Below, one piece after another: positions 1-8,423 of a stretch of 64,000 nucleotides of DNA; the stretch's first letter is position 1, and each line of letters opens with the position of its first letter. Both the position numbers and the translations under genes were made by a program. This DNA comes from Streptomyces spinosus (lineage in GTDB: Bacteria; Actinomycetota; Actinomycetes; Streptomycetales; Streptomycetaceae), in the NCBI RefSeq assembly GCF_020400655.1, contig NZ_JAINRC010000013.1, positions 62,001 through 126,000 on the forward strand, read 5' to 3'. The notes beneath the pieces are model-generated. The model was not told where the DNA came from. It saw only the letters and a program-made list of their open reading frames with translations, and searched no databases.

Positions 1-1
1 C

Positions 2-397
2 TTCGAGGTGATCGGCAACGACGTCGCCATCACCATGGCCGCGGAGGCGGGGCAGCTCCAGCTCAACGCGTTCGAGCCGATCATCCTGCACTCCCTGTCG
101 GAGTCCGTCACGCACCTGCGGACGGCCTGCCTGACGCTGGCCGAGCGCTGTGTGTCCGGCATCACCGCCAACACCGAGCGGCTGCGCGCCACCGTCGAGA
201 ACTCCATCGGCCTGGTCACCGCGCTCAACCCGCACATCGGTTACACCGCCGCCACCGACATCGCCAAGGAGGCCCTCGCGACGGGCCGTGGCGTGGCCGA
301 ACTGGTCCTGGAGAAGGGCCTGCTGCCCGCCGAACAGCTGACGGGACTCCTGCGGCCGGAGGTGCTCGCGGGCAGCGGGACCACGCCGGCGATCTGA
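2..397 (+). CDS. aspA: Aspartate ammonia-lyase, C-terminal part (cut by window edge)
   Basis: This is the last 131 residues of an aspartase, which reversibly deaminates L-aspartate to fumarate and ammonia in the cytoplasm. The frame is open from the first bases (F-E-V-I-G-N-D), and the conserved C-terminal helices of the fumarase/aspartase superfamily are present: GNDVAITMAAEAGQLQLNA at the left end and IGYTAATDIAKEAL about 50 residues before the stop. The catalytic SSIMPGKVNP-type loop would lie upstream, outside the window. The TGA stop is followed at once by a strong hairpin. The glutaminase next door, also an ammonia-releasing amino-acid enzyme, fits a nitrogen or amino-acid catabolism context. 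Fumarase C is the main alternative; the C-terminal wording fits aspartase better. Confidence 0.88.
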   Translation, partial: FEVIGNDVAITMAAEAGQLQLNAFEPIILHSLSESVTHLRTACLTLAERCVSGITANTERLRATVENSIGLVTALNPHIGYTAATDIAKEALATGRGVAELVLEKGLLPAEQLTGLLRPEVLAGSGTTPAI

Positions 398-400
398 CCC

Positions 401-462
401 GACGGCACCCGCGTGCCGCCCGGCCGGGTCCGCCCGGCCGGTCCCTGCCCGCGGGTGCCGTC
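401..462 (+). terminator. Intrinsic terminator-like hairpin after aspA
   Basis: A perfect 12-bp inverted repeat (GACGGCACCCGC at 401-412, GCGGGTGCCGTC at 451-462) starts 3 nt after the aspA stop. The loop is itself GC-rich and can pair further. There is no U-tract, as is common for actinomycete terminators. Confidence 0.65.
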
Positions 463-549
463 GCACCCGGCAACCCCGCGCCGGGGCCCGGCACCGCCGG
501 GAAGCCGGCCGTCGGCGCCCCCGGAGCGCCCCGGCACCAGGGGTGCGGC

Positions 550-1479
550 ATGATGACGATCATGTCCTCGCAGTTCCAGCCGGTCCTCGATCGCATCATG
601 GCGGAGATCGACCGCACTCCCGGGCGCGGCCGGTCCGCCGACTACATCCCGGCCCTCGCCGCCCGCGACCCGCGCCGGTTCGGCATGGCCGTCGCCGAAC
701 TGGACGGCACGGTGTACGGGGTGGGGGAGTGGCGGCAGCCGTTCTCCACGCAGTCGATCACCAAGGTCTTCACACTCGCCCTGGACCTGGCCCGCGAGGG
801 CGACGAACTGTGGGAGCACGTGGGCCGCGAGCCCTCCGGCAACCCGTTCAACTCCCTGGTCCAGCTGGAGTACGAGAACGGCATCCCGCGCAACCCGTTC
901 ATCAACGCGGGCGCGCTCGTCGTCACCGACCGCCTGCACACCCGCACCGGGGACGCGGCCGGCGAGCTGCTGTCCTTCCTGCGTGCCGAGAGCGGCAACC
1001 CCGATCTGGGCTTCGACGAGGAGGTCGCCGCCTCCGAGACCGCCCACGGTGACCGCAACGCCGCCCTCGCCCACTTCATGGCGTCCTACGGCAACGTCGA
1101 CAACGAGGTGCCGGTCCTGCTCGACCAGTACTTCCGGCAGTGCTCGATCGCCGCCTCCTGCGCCGACCTGGCCCTCGCCACCGGCTTCCTCGCCCGGCAC
1201 GGCATCCGCGCCGACGGCGGCCGGCTGCTCAGCCGCAGCCAGGCCAAGCAGGTCAACGCGGTCATGCTGACCTGCGGCACGTACGACGCCGCCGGCGACT
1301 TCGCCTACCGCGTCGGGCTGCCCGGCAAGAGCGGGGTCGGCGGCGGGATCATCGCCGTCGTACCGGGCCGGTGCACGCTGTGCGTGTGGAGCCCGGGCCT
1401 GGACGAACGCGGCAACTCGGTGGCCGGTGTGGCGGCCCTGGACCGTTTCACGACCCTGACCGGGCTGTCGGTGTTCTGA
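550..1479 (+). CDS. glsA: Glutaminase A
   Basis: A serine-dependent beta-lactamase-fold glutaminase of 309 aa, the usual length, which hydrolyses L-glutamine to glutamate and ammonia in the cytoplasm. Visible motifs are the catalytic S-I-T-K tetrad (Ser69-Lys72 from this start) inside STQSITKVF, the NPFINAGA substrate loop near residues 115-122, and GKSGVGGGI near the C-terminus, all diagnostic for the family. The ATG at 550 has an AGGGG-type ribosome-binding site about 7 nt upstream; an ATG at 562 is a weaker alternative. It follows aspA in the same direction but behind a hairpin, so it is probably transcribed separately. Confidence 0.93.
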   Translation: MMTIMSSQFQPVLDRIMAEIDRTPGRGRSADYIPALAARDPRRFGMAVAELDGTVYGVGEWRQPFSTQSITKVFTLALDLAREGDELWEHVGREPSGNPFNSLVQLEYENGIPRNPFINAGALVVTDRLHTRTGDAAGELLSFLRAESGNPDLGFDEEVAASETAHGDRNAALAHFMASYGNVDNEVPVLLDQYFRQCSIAASCADLALATGFLARHGIRADGGRLLSRSQAKQVNAVMLTCGTYDAAGDFAYRVGLPGKSGVGGGIIAVVPGRCTLCVWSPGLDERGNSVAGVAALDRFTTLTGLSVF

Positions 1480-1690
1480 GGAGCGTCACCTCCCGGCCCG
1501 CGGCAGGGCGGCCGGCCCGCGGAGCGGAGCGTGGGCCCGGGCACGGACGAAGTCTCGGCGGAGCGGGCGCACCACGACGGACCAGCACCGGGAACCCGGC
1601 CGGGACACACCACGCGCCGGTCACACCCCGGCCCCCGCCCGGCAGGGCCGCCGTCGCCTTCCGGCCACCCGGCGCCGCCACGCTGACCCG

Positions 1691-3130
1691 GTGTTGCCCT
1701 TGGCGTTCCCCGTCGATCTCCGCCGCTGCCAGGTGACGGGCCTGGCCGGCACCGCCTGTCTCGCGCTCGGCGGTGAGACGGCCGGCGCCCTCCCCGTCCG
1801 GGACCTGCCGGCACCCGCCTCGGTCCAGGCGGCGCTCGGCCTGGTCGGGGTGTACTTCGGGGTCGTGCTGCTCATCGCCGCCTGGGTGCTCCTCGGCAGT
1901 CTGGTCCGCGGTCCCGAGCCGCCCACCCCGCGCGCCCTGCTGCTCGTCCTGGCCGTGTGGGCGGCCCCGCTGCTGCCGGCCCCGCCGCTGTTCAGCCGGG
2001 ACGTGTACAGCTATCTCGCGCAGGGCGCCATGGTCGACGCACACCTGGACGTCTACGCCCACGGCCCGGCGTGGCTCGGCGGCCCGCTCGCCGGCGAGGT
2101 CGCCCCGATGTGGCGGCACACCGGCGCCCCCTACGGGCCCGCCTTCCTGGCCCTCGCCTCGGCGCTGTCCGGACTGACCGGCGGCGCTGTGCCCGCCGGT
2201 CTGCTCGGCATGCGCCTGCTGGCCCTGCTCGGCGTGGCCCTCATGGCGGTGGCGCTGCCCCGGCTCGCCCGGCACAGCGGAGCCGACCCGGCCGCAGCCC
2301 TGTGGCTCGGCGCCCTGAACCCACTGGTGCTGCTGCACCTGGTCGCGGGCGCGCACAACGACGCCCTGATGCTCGGCCTGCTCGGGCTCGGCCTGGTCGC
2401 CGCGCGGGGCCGCGGACCCGTCGCCGGCGCCGTCCTCGTCACCCTCGCCGCCCTGGTCAAGGCGCCGGCGGTGCTGGGCCTGCCGGCCGTCGTGGCGCTG
2501 CGGGCGCGGTCCGGCGGCCGTCCGCTGCCGGCCGTGCTGGCCACGGCGGCGGCCTCCGCCGCGACGACGGTCGCCGCCACGGCCGTCGCCGGCACCGGCT
2601 ACGGCTGGATCGGCGCCCTGGACACCCCGGTCTCCCCGCACAACTGGGCGCTGACCAGCCTGCTCGGCCGCGCCACCGGCGCCCTGCTCGCACACCTCGG
2701 CAGTTCCCTGGCCCCGCTGGCCGTCCCGGCCTGGCACCTGCTGGGCCTCGCGGCCACGGCCGTCGCCGTCCTGCTGATCTGGCTGCGGCTGAGGCCACGG
2801 CCGGTGTACGCGCTGGGCCTGAGCCTGCTCACGGTCGCCGTCCTCGGCCCGGCGATCCGCCCCTGGTACGCGCTGTGGGGCCTGTTCCTCATCGCCGCCG
2901 CCGCGCCCAGCACCCCGGTACGGCACCGGGTGGCCGCCCTGGCGGGGGTGCTCTCCCTCGCCGTCCTGCCCGGCGGCGGCCCGGCCGGCCCCGGACAGGT
3001 GGTGCTCGCGGTCTCCGGCGGGGCCCTCGGGGTCGTCGTCCTGTGGCAGGCCTACCAGTCTCACCAGGCCCACCAGTCTCACCAGGCCCACCAAGCGGCC
3101 CGGGGCCCGGTTCCAGGACGCGTGGCATGA
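1691..3130 (+). CDS. mptB: MptB-like polyprenol-phosphomannose-dependent alpha-1,6-mannosyltransferase
   Basis: An integral membrane GT-C glycosyltransferase of about 479 aa with many hydrophobic segments from about residue 15 to 450. The motif SRDVYSYLAQG in the first extracytoplasmic loop is the conserved acidic loop of MptA/MptB-type mannosyltransferases, which use polyprenyl-phosphate mannose to extend lipomannan-like chains; GAHNDALMLGLL is also typical. The GTG start at 1691 lacks a clear ribosome-binding site, so the N-terminus may be off by a few codons. The C-terminus ends in a short His/Gln-rich repeat (SHQAHQ twice). The stop overlaps the ATG of the next glycosyltransferase by 4 nt, so the two are translationally coupled. 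The substrate in a streptomycete is inferred, not shown. Confidence 0.8.
   Translation: MLPLAFPVDLRRCQVTGLAGTACLALGGETAGALPVRDLPAPASVQAALGLVGVYFGVVLLIAAWVLLGSLVRGPEPPTPRALLLVLAVWAAPLLPAPPLFSRDVYSYLAQGAMVDAHLDVYAHGPAWLGGPLAGEVAPMWRHTGAPYGPAFLALASALSGLTGGAVPAGLLGMRLLALLGVALMAVALPRLARHSGADPAAALWLGALNPLVLLHLVAGAHNDALMLGLLGLGLVAARGRGPVAGAVLVTLAALVKAPAVLGLPAVVALRARSGGRPLPAVLATAAASAATTVAATAVAGTGYGWIGALDTPVSPHNWALTSLLGRATGALLAHLGSSLAPLAVPAWHLLGLAATAVAVLLIWLRLRPRPVYALGLSLLTVAVLGPAIRPWYALWGLFLIAAAAPSTPVRHRVAALAGVLSLAVLPGGGPAGPGQVVLAVSGGALGVVVLWQAYQSHQAHQSHQAHQAARGPVPGRVA
3056..3091 (+). repeat. 18-bp tandem duplication encoding SHQAHQ
   Basis: CAGTCTCACCAGGCCCAC occurs twice head to tail (3056-3073, 3074-3091) and then decays. 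It lies in the cytoplasmic or terminal tail codons of the mannosyltransferase and keeps the reading frame. Confidence 0.85.
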
Positions 3131-4518
3131 CGGGCCGCTGGAGAGCGGGGCCGCGCAGCCGGCTGGGCCGGCTGGTGCTCGTCCTGCTCCTCGTGGCGGC
3201 CGTGACCGTGTTCACGGCCACCGTGCCGCTGCTGCGCGGCTTCTTCGACCTGCGGGTCTACTACGGCACCGTGCACACCTGGGTGCGCCACGGTGGCCGG
3301 ATCTACGACTACCGGGTGCCGGGCACCGCGTACGGCTTCACCTACCCGCCGTTCGCGGCCGTCGCCATGCTGCCGCTGGCCCTGCTCGGCAGGACCGCGG
3401 CGATCGCCGCGTCCCTGCTGGTGAACCTGGCCGCGCTCGTGGTGGTCCTGCGCGTCCTGGCCTGGCCGCACGGGCGCGGCCAGGGCTGGTACCGGTGGGC
3501 ACTGTGCCTGTGCCTGCTCGCCCTGTTCGAGCCGCTGCGGGACACCGTCAGCTTCGGCCAGGTGAACCTCGTGCTGCTCGCCCTGGTCCTCGGCGACTCC
3601 TGGCTGCTGGCGAGCGGCCGGGGCCGTTGGGCGGGCGCGGGGATCGGGCTCGCCGCCGCCGTGAAGCTCACCCCCGCCCTCTTCGTCGGGCTGCTGCTGC
3701 TCGCCGGGCGCCGGCGGGCGGCGGGCACCGCGACGGCCGTGGCCCTGGCCGCGACCTCGCTGGCCGCCTGGGCGGATCCGGCGGCCTCCCGCTTCTACTG
3801 GACCGAGGCCCTCTGGGACACCCGCCGGGTGGGCCGGCTCGACTACGTCTCGAACCAGTCGCTGCAGGGGGTGCTGGCCCGCCTCGGCGAGACCGGCCGC
3901 CCGCTGTGGGCGACCGTGGTGCTGCTGACCCTCTGCGTCTGGGCGTGGCGCGGCCGACGGGCGGCCGTGACCGGCGACTGGCCCGCGGCGTTCGCGCTCA
4001 CCGGTGCGGCGGCCTGCCTGGTCAGCCCGGTCACCTGGGTGCACCACCTGGTGTGGCTGCTGCCCTCCTTCGCGGTGCTGATCCGCGCCGGGCGCCCGCG
4101 GACCGCGGCCGTCCTGTACGCGGTGCTGTGCACCAGCGTGGTGTGGCTGTGGTTCGACGACGCCTCCGGCCTCGACGGGTTCCTGGGCGGCAGCCTCTAC
4201 ACGTGGATCTCGCTGGGCCTGCTGCTCGGCCTGCCGGTGGGTCAGTCGCGGCCCCGGCTCCACTTGGCCCGCAGCACCAGCGCCACGGCCCCGGCGCCCA
4301 GTCCGGACAGCCCCGCGACGACGGCGGTGCCGGGCCAGTCCGAGTCGTCGTCCGGTGCCACGGCCGCCACCACCGGCTTCGCGGACGCCGCGGGACGGGA
4401 GACGGCCGGCCGCAGCCCGTCGAGCGAGCCGACCGGATCGACCCGCCCGGCCGCCGCGAAACCCCAGTCGAGCAGGGAGCGGGCCTCCTCGTACACGGTG
4501 AACCCGCCGCCGGCCTGA
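3127..4518 (+). CDS. GT87 (DUF2029) membrane mannosyltransferase-like protein
   Basis: A 463-aa polytopic membrane protein of glycosyltransferase family 87 (PimE/alpha-1,2-mannosyltransferase type). The early loop after the first membrane helix holds FFDLRVYYGTV and YGFTYPPFAAV, the family's acidic and aromatic motifs, and SFGQVNLVLL and AAVKLTPALF also match. The ATG at 3127 overlaps the stop of the upstream MptB-like gene (ATGA), so both are probably made together. The catalytic core ends near residue 370. The last about 90 residues are low-complexity Ser/Thr/Ala/Pro and are read antisense through the carboxypeptidase gene, a 277-nt convergent overlap. Either the protein really has this tail or a frameshift removed the original stop. 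Confidence 0.78.
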   Translation: MTGRWRAGPRSRLGRLVLVLLLVAAVTVFTATVPLLRGFFDLRVYYGTVHTWVRHGGRIYDYRVPGTAYGFTYPPFAAVAMLPLALLGRTAAIAASLLVNLAALVVVLRVLAWPHGRGQGWYRWALCLCLLALFEPLRDTVSFGQVNLVLLALVLGDSWLLASGRGRWAGAGIGLAAAVKLTPALFVGLLLLAGRRRAAGTATAVALAATSLAAWADPAASRFYWTEALWDTRRVGRLDYVSNQSLQGVLARLGETGRPLWATVVLLTLCVWAWRGRRAAVTGDWPAAFALTGAAACLVSPVTWVHHLVWLLPSFAVLIRAGRPRTAAVLYAVLCTSVVWLWFDDASGLDGFLGGSLYTWISLGLLLGLPVGQSRPRLHLARSTSATAPAPSPDSPATTAVPGQSESSSGATAATTGFADAAGRETAGRSPSSEPTGSTRPAAAKPQSSRERASSYTVNPPPA

Positions 4519-5423
4519 GGGTTGAGCACGGTCACCACGAGGGTGCGCCCGCCCCGGTGCGCCGCGGCCACCAGGGTGTTGCCCGCGTTGCTGGTGTAGC
4601 CGTTCTTGATCCCGATGAGCCCGGGGTACGGCGCCACGCCGTCCTCGCCGGTCAGCAGCCGGTTGGTGTTCTCGATGGAGTACGGCGACCCGTCACCGGG
4701 GAAGGAGGCCTCGACGGTGGCGCAGTACCGGGCGAAGTCGGGGTTGTGCAGGCCCGCCCGGCCGAACACCGCGAGGTCGTAGGCGGAGGACACCTGACCG
4801 GGGGCGTCGTAGCCGTCCGGGGAGACCACGTGGGTGTCCAGGGCACCGAGCGAGCGGGCCTTGTCCTGCATGCGGGCGGCCGTGGCCTCCCAGCCGCCGC
4901 CCATCCGGGCGAGCACGTGCACGGCGTCGTTGCCGGAGCTGAGGAAGACGCCGCGCCACAGGTCGGCCACCTGGTAGGTGTGCCCTTCCTCGACGCCGAC
5001 CAGGCTGCTGCCCTCGGCGACGTCGTCCAGCTCACCGTACCGCACGGTGTGCTGCTGCCCGCTGGGCAGCACCGGCAGCACGGTGAGCGCGAAGAGGGTC
5101 TTCAGGGTGCTCGCGGGAGGGAGCTCGCGGTGGGCGTCGTACGCGGCCAGCACCTCGCCGCTGCCCGCGTCGGCGACGAGCCAGGAGAGCGCCGAGACGT
5201 CCGGGAGCCCGGGTGCGTCCCGGTGCGGCCGGACCTGGATGCCGGAGTTGTAGAGCAGGGACGGCCCCGGCACGGCCGCCCCGGGGCGGGGCGGGGCGGG
5301 CTCCCCGGCGGGCTGCGTGGCCCGTGGCCCGGCGGCGGCAGCGGCCGGCGTGAGCGCCAGCAGGCCCGCCACACAGAGGGAGCAGGCCGACACCGCCGCG
5401 CGATAAGAGAATCCGGTGATCAT
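4242..5423 (-). CDS. Secreted serine D-alanyl-D-alanine carboxypeptidase (low-molecular-weight PBP)
   Basis: A 393-aa peptidase S11 enzyme that trims the terminal D-Ala of peptidoglycan stem peptides outside the membrane. It has an N-terminal signal peptide (hydrophobic residues 11-31, Ala-rich end), the catalytic S-T-L-K at residues 105-108, S-G-N at 163-165 and K-N-G at 273-275 in place of the usual K-T-G. A hydrophobic segment near 365-383 followed by basic residues acts as a C-terminal anchor. The ATG at 5423 sits inside a perfect AT-rich palindrome and has no strong ribosome-binding site. Its 3' end overlaps the convergent GT87 gene. It lies downstream of the rho-like gene on the same strand, 100 nt away. 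Confidence 0.88.
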   Translation of the reverse strand: MITGFSYRAAVSACSLCVAGLLALTPAAAAAGPRATQPAGEPAPPRPGAAVPGPSLLYNSGIQVRPHRDAPGLPDVSALSWLVADAGSGEVLAAYDAHRELPPASTLKTLFALTVLPVLPSGQQHTVRYGELDDVAEGSSLVGVEEGHTYQVADLWRGVFLSSGNDAVHVLARMGGGWEATAARMQDKARSLGALDTHVVSPDGYDAPGQVSSAYDLAVFGRAGLHNPDFARYCATVEASFPGDGSPYSIENTNRLLTGEDGVAPYPGLIGIKNGYTSNAGNTLVAAAHRGGRTLVVTVLNPQAGGGFTVYEEARSLLDWGFAAAGRVDPVGSLDGLRPAVSRPAASAKPVVAAVAPDDDSDWPGTAVVAGLSGLGAGAVALVLRAKWSRGRD

Positions 5424-5430
5424 ATGATCA
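5417..5430. promoter_or_regulatory. Perfect 14-bp palindrome over the carboxypeptidase start codon
   Basis: TGATCATATGATCA reads the same on both strands and includes the start codon (5421-5423). It is conspicuously AT-rich in this genome. It could be a repressor operator or an mRNA element covering the start; nothing in the window identifies the binding protein. Confidence 0.45.
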
Positions 5431-5523
5431 AAGTACGAAATTGGGGTGTATGCACCACGCCGCCGGGCCGTTCGGGTCACCGGGACACCCGGATGCCGCA
5501 CCCGGCGGCCTCGTGGCCGCGCG

Positions 5524-6672
5524 TCAGGCGGCCGGCAGGGTGGGCCTGACCTGCCGCAGGAACGCGGCGTTGCCGGGGGTGGCGCGCAGCCGCTCCAGCA
5601 GGGTCTCCAGCCCGCAGGGCCCGCCCTCACGGGAGCGCAGGACCCGGCGCAGACCGTGCACGGCCGTCAGCTCGGCCGGGGTGAGCAGGAGTTCCTCGCG
5701 GCGGGTGCCGCTGGCGTCGATGTCGACGGCGGGGAAGACGCGCCGGCCCGCGAGTTGCCGGTCCAGGCGCAGCTCCATGTTGCCCGTGCTCTTCAGCTCC
5801 TCGAAGAAGTAGCCGTCGGCGCGGGAGCCCGTGTCCACGAGCACCGTGGCGAGGATGGTCAGCGAGCCGCCCTCCTCGGCCTGGCGGGCCGCGCCGAAGA
5901 ACCGCTTGGGGCCGAGCAGCGCGCCGGCGTCGACACCGCCGCTCAGGGTGCGGCCGCCGGCGGCGGAGGCGTTGTTGTGGGCCCGGCACAGCCGGGTCAG
6001 GGAGTCCAGCAGGACGACGACGTCTTCGCCGGCCTCCACCAGGCGCTTGGCCCGCTCCACGACCAGGTCGGCGAGGGCGATGTGCTCCTTGGCCGGCCGG
6101 TCGAAGGTGGAGGCGTACACCTCGCCGCGTACCGAGCGGCGCATCTCGGTGACCTCCTCGGGCCGCTCGTCCAGCAGGAGCACCATCAGCCGGCACTCGG
6201 GGTGGTTGCCGGCCACGGCGGCGGCGAACTGCTGGAGCAGCACCGTCTTGCCGGTCTTCGGCGGGGCCACGATGAGGCCCCGCTGGCCCTTGCCGACCGG
6301 CGCGAGCAGATCGGTGACGCGTCCGGCCAGGCCGGAGGCGGGGTGTTCCAGGCGGAGGCGCCGGTGCGGGTGGAGCGGGGTGAGGTCGCGGAAGTGCGGC
6401 CGGGTGCCGGGCTCGCCGGGGGCGCGTCCGTTGACGCGCGCGACCTCGGTCAGGGCCCGCTGCGCGCCGCGGACGCCTTCGACCAGGTCGCCCTTGCGCA
6501 GCCCGTGGCGGCGGATCAGCGCCGGCGCGACCTGCGGATCGGCGGGGGAGGGCAGGAGGCCCGCGGCCCTCAGGTGTCCCTTCCCGTGCGCGTCGATGTC
6601 GAGGACACCGGTGACGAGCGGGGCGGCGGGGGCCTGTCGGGCCGTGGAGGGATGTTCGAGTGTGGTGGTCAC
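5524..6672 (-). CDS. rho: Short Rho-type transcription termination factor (Rho paralog)
   Basis: A RecA-fold ring ATPase that loads on nascent RNA and terminates transcription. At 382 aa it is much shorter than the main actinomycete Rho, which carries a long basic N-terminal insertion. Conserved parts are Walker A APPKTGKT (136-143), the EERP-like segment LLLDERPEEV, Walker B VVVLLDSLTRL (about 218-228), the Q-loop GGRTLSGGVDAGAL (about 239-252) and the R-loop region TGSRADGYFFEE. The N-terminal RNA-binding domain is reduced but begins with a typical TGVLDIDAHGKGHLR. The GTG start at 6672 has AAAGGA 9 nt upstream. Probably a second, accessory Rho rather than the housekeeping one; a specialised role is inferred. 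Confidence 0.88.
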   Translation of the reverse strand: MTTTLEHPSTARQAPAAPLVTGVLDIDAHGKGHLRAAGLLPSPADPQVAPALIRRHGLRKGDLVEGVRGAQRALTEVARVNGRAPGEPGTRPHFRDLTPLHPHRRLRLEHPASGLAGRVTDLLAPVGKGQRGLIVAPPKTGKTVLLQQFAAAVAGNHPECRLMVLLLDERPEEVTEMRRSVRGEVYASTFDRPAKEHIALADLVVERAKRLVEAGEDVVVLLDSLTRLCRAHNNASAAGGRTLSGGVDAGALLGPKRFFGAARQAEEGGSLTILATVLVDTGSRADGYFFEELKSTGNMELRLDRQLAGRRVFPAVDIDASGTRREELLLTPAELTAVHGLRRVLRSREGGPCGLETLLERLRATPGNAAFLRQVRPTLPAA

Positions 6673-7028
6673 GGGAGGGGGTCCTTTCGCGGACGGAGCA
6701 GAGAGCAGATGGGGGGAAGGCCGCGAGGGGGAGGCGTCCTGGACTGCCTCCGGGCGGCGGGAACGGCATCTCGGGTACGGCCTGGAAGGCTCGTCACGAG
6801 GTGGTGCCGGGAAGCTGACGCGCCGGGAGCCGGACATCCGGAAAACGGCGGACGGATCAGCGCGAAGGAGGGAAACTGGCACCGGCGGCCACGGTGGCCG
6901 TGCACGGGTGCTGAGGGAACGGTACCACCCGGGGGGAGCACCGCGTCCGTGACGTCGTCAACGAACCACCGGACCGGGCTATTCCCGGGGGCGTGCGTCC
7001 TCTCGGGGAGACGTCGGGAGGATTCGCC
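6673..7028. other. Divergent intergenic region between rho-like gene and P450
   Basis: 356 nt with no credible gene. It must hold the promoters of both divergent genes. I see the two Shine-Dalgarno sites at its edges but no convincing -35/-10 pair or operator palindrome. Confidence 0.5.
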
Positions 7029-8306
7029 TTGTCAGGGGAGCATCAGGATCACCGGGTGGACACCTCGGCCGCCCGCACCCCGCACCGCCTGGACCCCGCC
7101 GGCGGCTGCCCGCACGCCGTGAACGCGCGCCTGCTGGCCCGGGGCGCCGTGGTCCCGGTCGAGCTGCCCGGCGGGATCGAGGGCATGGCCGTACTCGGAC
7201 ACGGGGCCCTCAAGGAGTTCCTGCAACATCCCCAGGTTGCCAAGGACGCGCGCCACTTCACCGCCCTGCGCGAGGGGCGGGTCGGTGCGGGCTGGCCGTT
7301 GCTGACGTTCGCCACCGTACCGGGCATGACCACCGCCGACGGCGACGACCACCGGCGGCTGCGCTCCCTCGCGGCCCGCGCCTTCACACCCCGCCGGGTG
7401 GCGGAACTGCGGCCACGGATCGAGGAGTTGACGGAGTCGCTGCTGGACGGCCTGGCGCGGGCCGCCGCCTCGGGCGACGGGGTCGCCGATCTGCGGCGGC
7501 ACTTCGCCCTGCCCCTGCCGATGGGCGTGATCTGCGAACTCCTGGGCGTGGACATGGAGTTCCGGGACCGTCTGCACCGGCTCGGCAGCCTGGTCGTGGC
7601 CACCGACACCGCACCGGCCGAGGCCGTCGCCGCCAACCGCGAACTCCTCGCGGTCCTCGCGGAGATCGCCGCGGCGAAGGCCGCGCGGCCCGGCGACGAC
7701 CTCACCAGCGCGCTCCTCGCCGCCCGCGACGAGGGCGGCGACCGGCTCGGCGAGCAGGAGCTGATCGGCACCCTGCTGCTGATGATCATCGCCGGGCACG
7801 AGACCACGCTCAACCTGATCACCAACGCCGTGCGCGCCCTGTGCGCCCACCCCGAGCAGCTCGGCCTGGTGCGCGCGGGCCGGGCGAGCTGGGCGGACGT
7901 GGTGGAGGAGACCCTGCGCTGGGACGCGCCGGTCAGCTACTTCCCGTTCCGCTACCCCGTACGGGACCTGACCGTCGCCGGCACGCTCGTCCCCGCCGGA
8001 ACCCCCGTGCTGGCCGGCTACTCCGCCGCCGGCCGCGACCCGGCGGCGCACGGCCCGGACGCCGGCCGCTTCGACCTCACCCGCTCCGCCCGGCCCGGTG
8101 CCGTACGGCACCTGTCCCTCGGGCACGGCGCCCACTACTGCCTGGGCGCGCCACTGGCCCGGCTGGAGGCCACGGTCGCCCTGGAACGGCTGTTCACCCG
8201 GTTCCCGTCGCTGCGACTCGCCGTACCCGAAGCCGATCTGGTGCCGCACGCGGGCTTCGTCGGCAACAGCGTGCGCGCTCTGCCGGTCCGGCTCGCCGCG
8301 GCGTGA
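7029..8306 (+). CDS. Cytochrome P450 (CYP107-like)
   Basis: A soluble 425-aa bacterial P450 monooxygenase needing ferredoxin and ferredoxin reductase partners, none adjacent. Motifs are the I-helix oxygen-binding AGHETT (255-260), the K-helix E-T-L-R (294-297) and the haem loop LSLGHGAHYCLG with Cys371 as the proximal ligand. The usual Phe opening this loop is Leu. I chose the TTG at 7029 because GGGAGGA lies 6 nt upstream (7016-7022); a GTG at 6993 would add 12 residues. The natural substrate cannot be read from the sequence; the family oxidises macrolides, xenobiotics and other hydrophobic compounds. Confidence 0.88.
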   Translation: MSGEHQDHRVDTSAARTPHRLDPAGGCPHAVNARLLARGAVVPVELPGGIEGMAVLGHGALKEFLQHPQVAKDARHFTALREGRVGAGWPLLTFATVPGMTTADGDDHRRLRSLAARAFTPRRVAELRPRIEELTESLLDGLARAAASGDGVADLRRHFALPLPMGVICELLGVDMEFRDRLHRLGSLVVATDTAPAEAVAANRELLAVLAEIAAAKAARPGDDLTSALLAARDEGGDRLGEQELIGTLLLMIIAGHETTLNLITNAVRALCAHPEQLGLVRAGRASWADVVEETLRWDAPVSYFPFRYPVRDLTVAGTLVPAGTPVLAGYSAAGRDPAAHGPDAGRFDLTRSARPGAVRHLSLGHGAHYCLGAPLARLEATVALERLFTRFPSLRLAVPEADLVPHAGFVGNSVRALPVRLAAA

Positions 8307-8411
8307 CCCGCCCCTGAGCCGCGAACCCGCCGGAGCGTCGGGCTCAGGGAACAGACATCCCCAGACCGTAACGATCCTGGACAGCAAGGGACTTGACCGC
8401 CAACCATCCAC

Positions 8412-8423
8412 TATCTTCCCGAC
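8412..8423 (+). promoter_or_regulatory. Putative -10 box of a leaderless transcript
   Basis: TATCTT (8412-8417) lies 6 nt before the ATG at 8424, and no ribosome-binding site is present. A TTGACC at 8393-8398 is upstream, but its 13-nt spacing is too short for a standard promoter. Confidence 0.35.
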
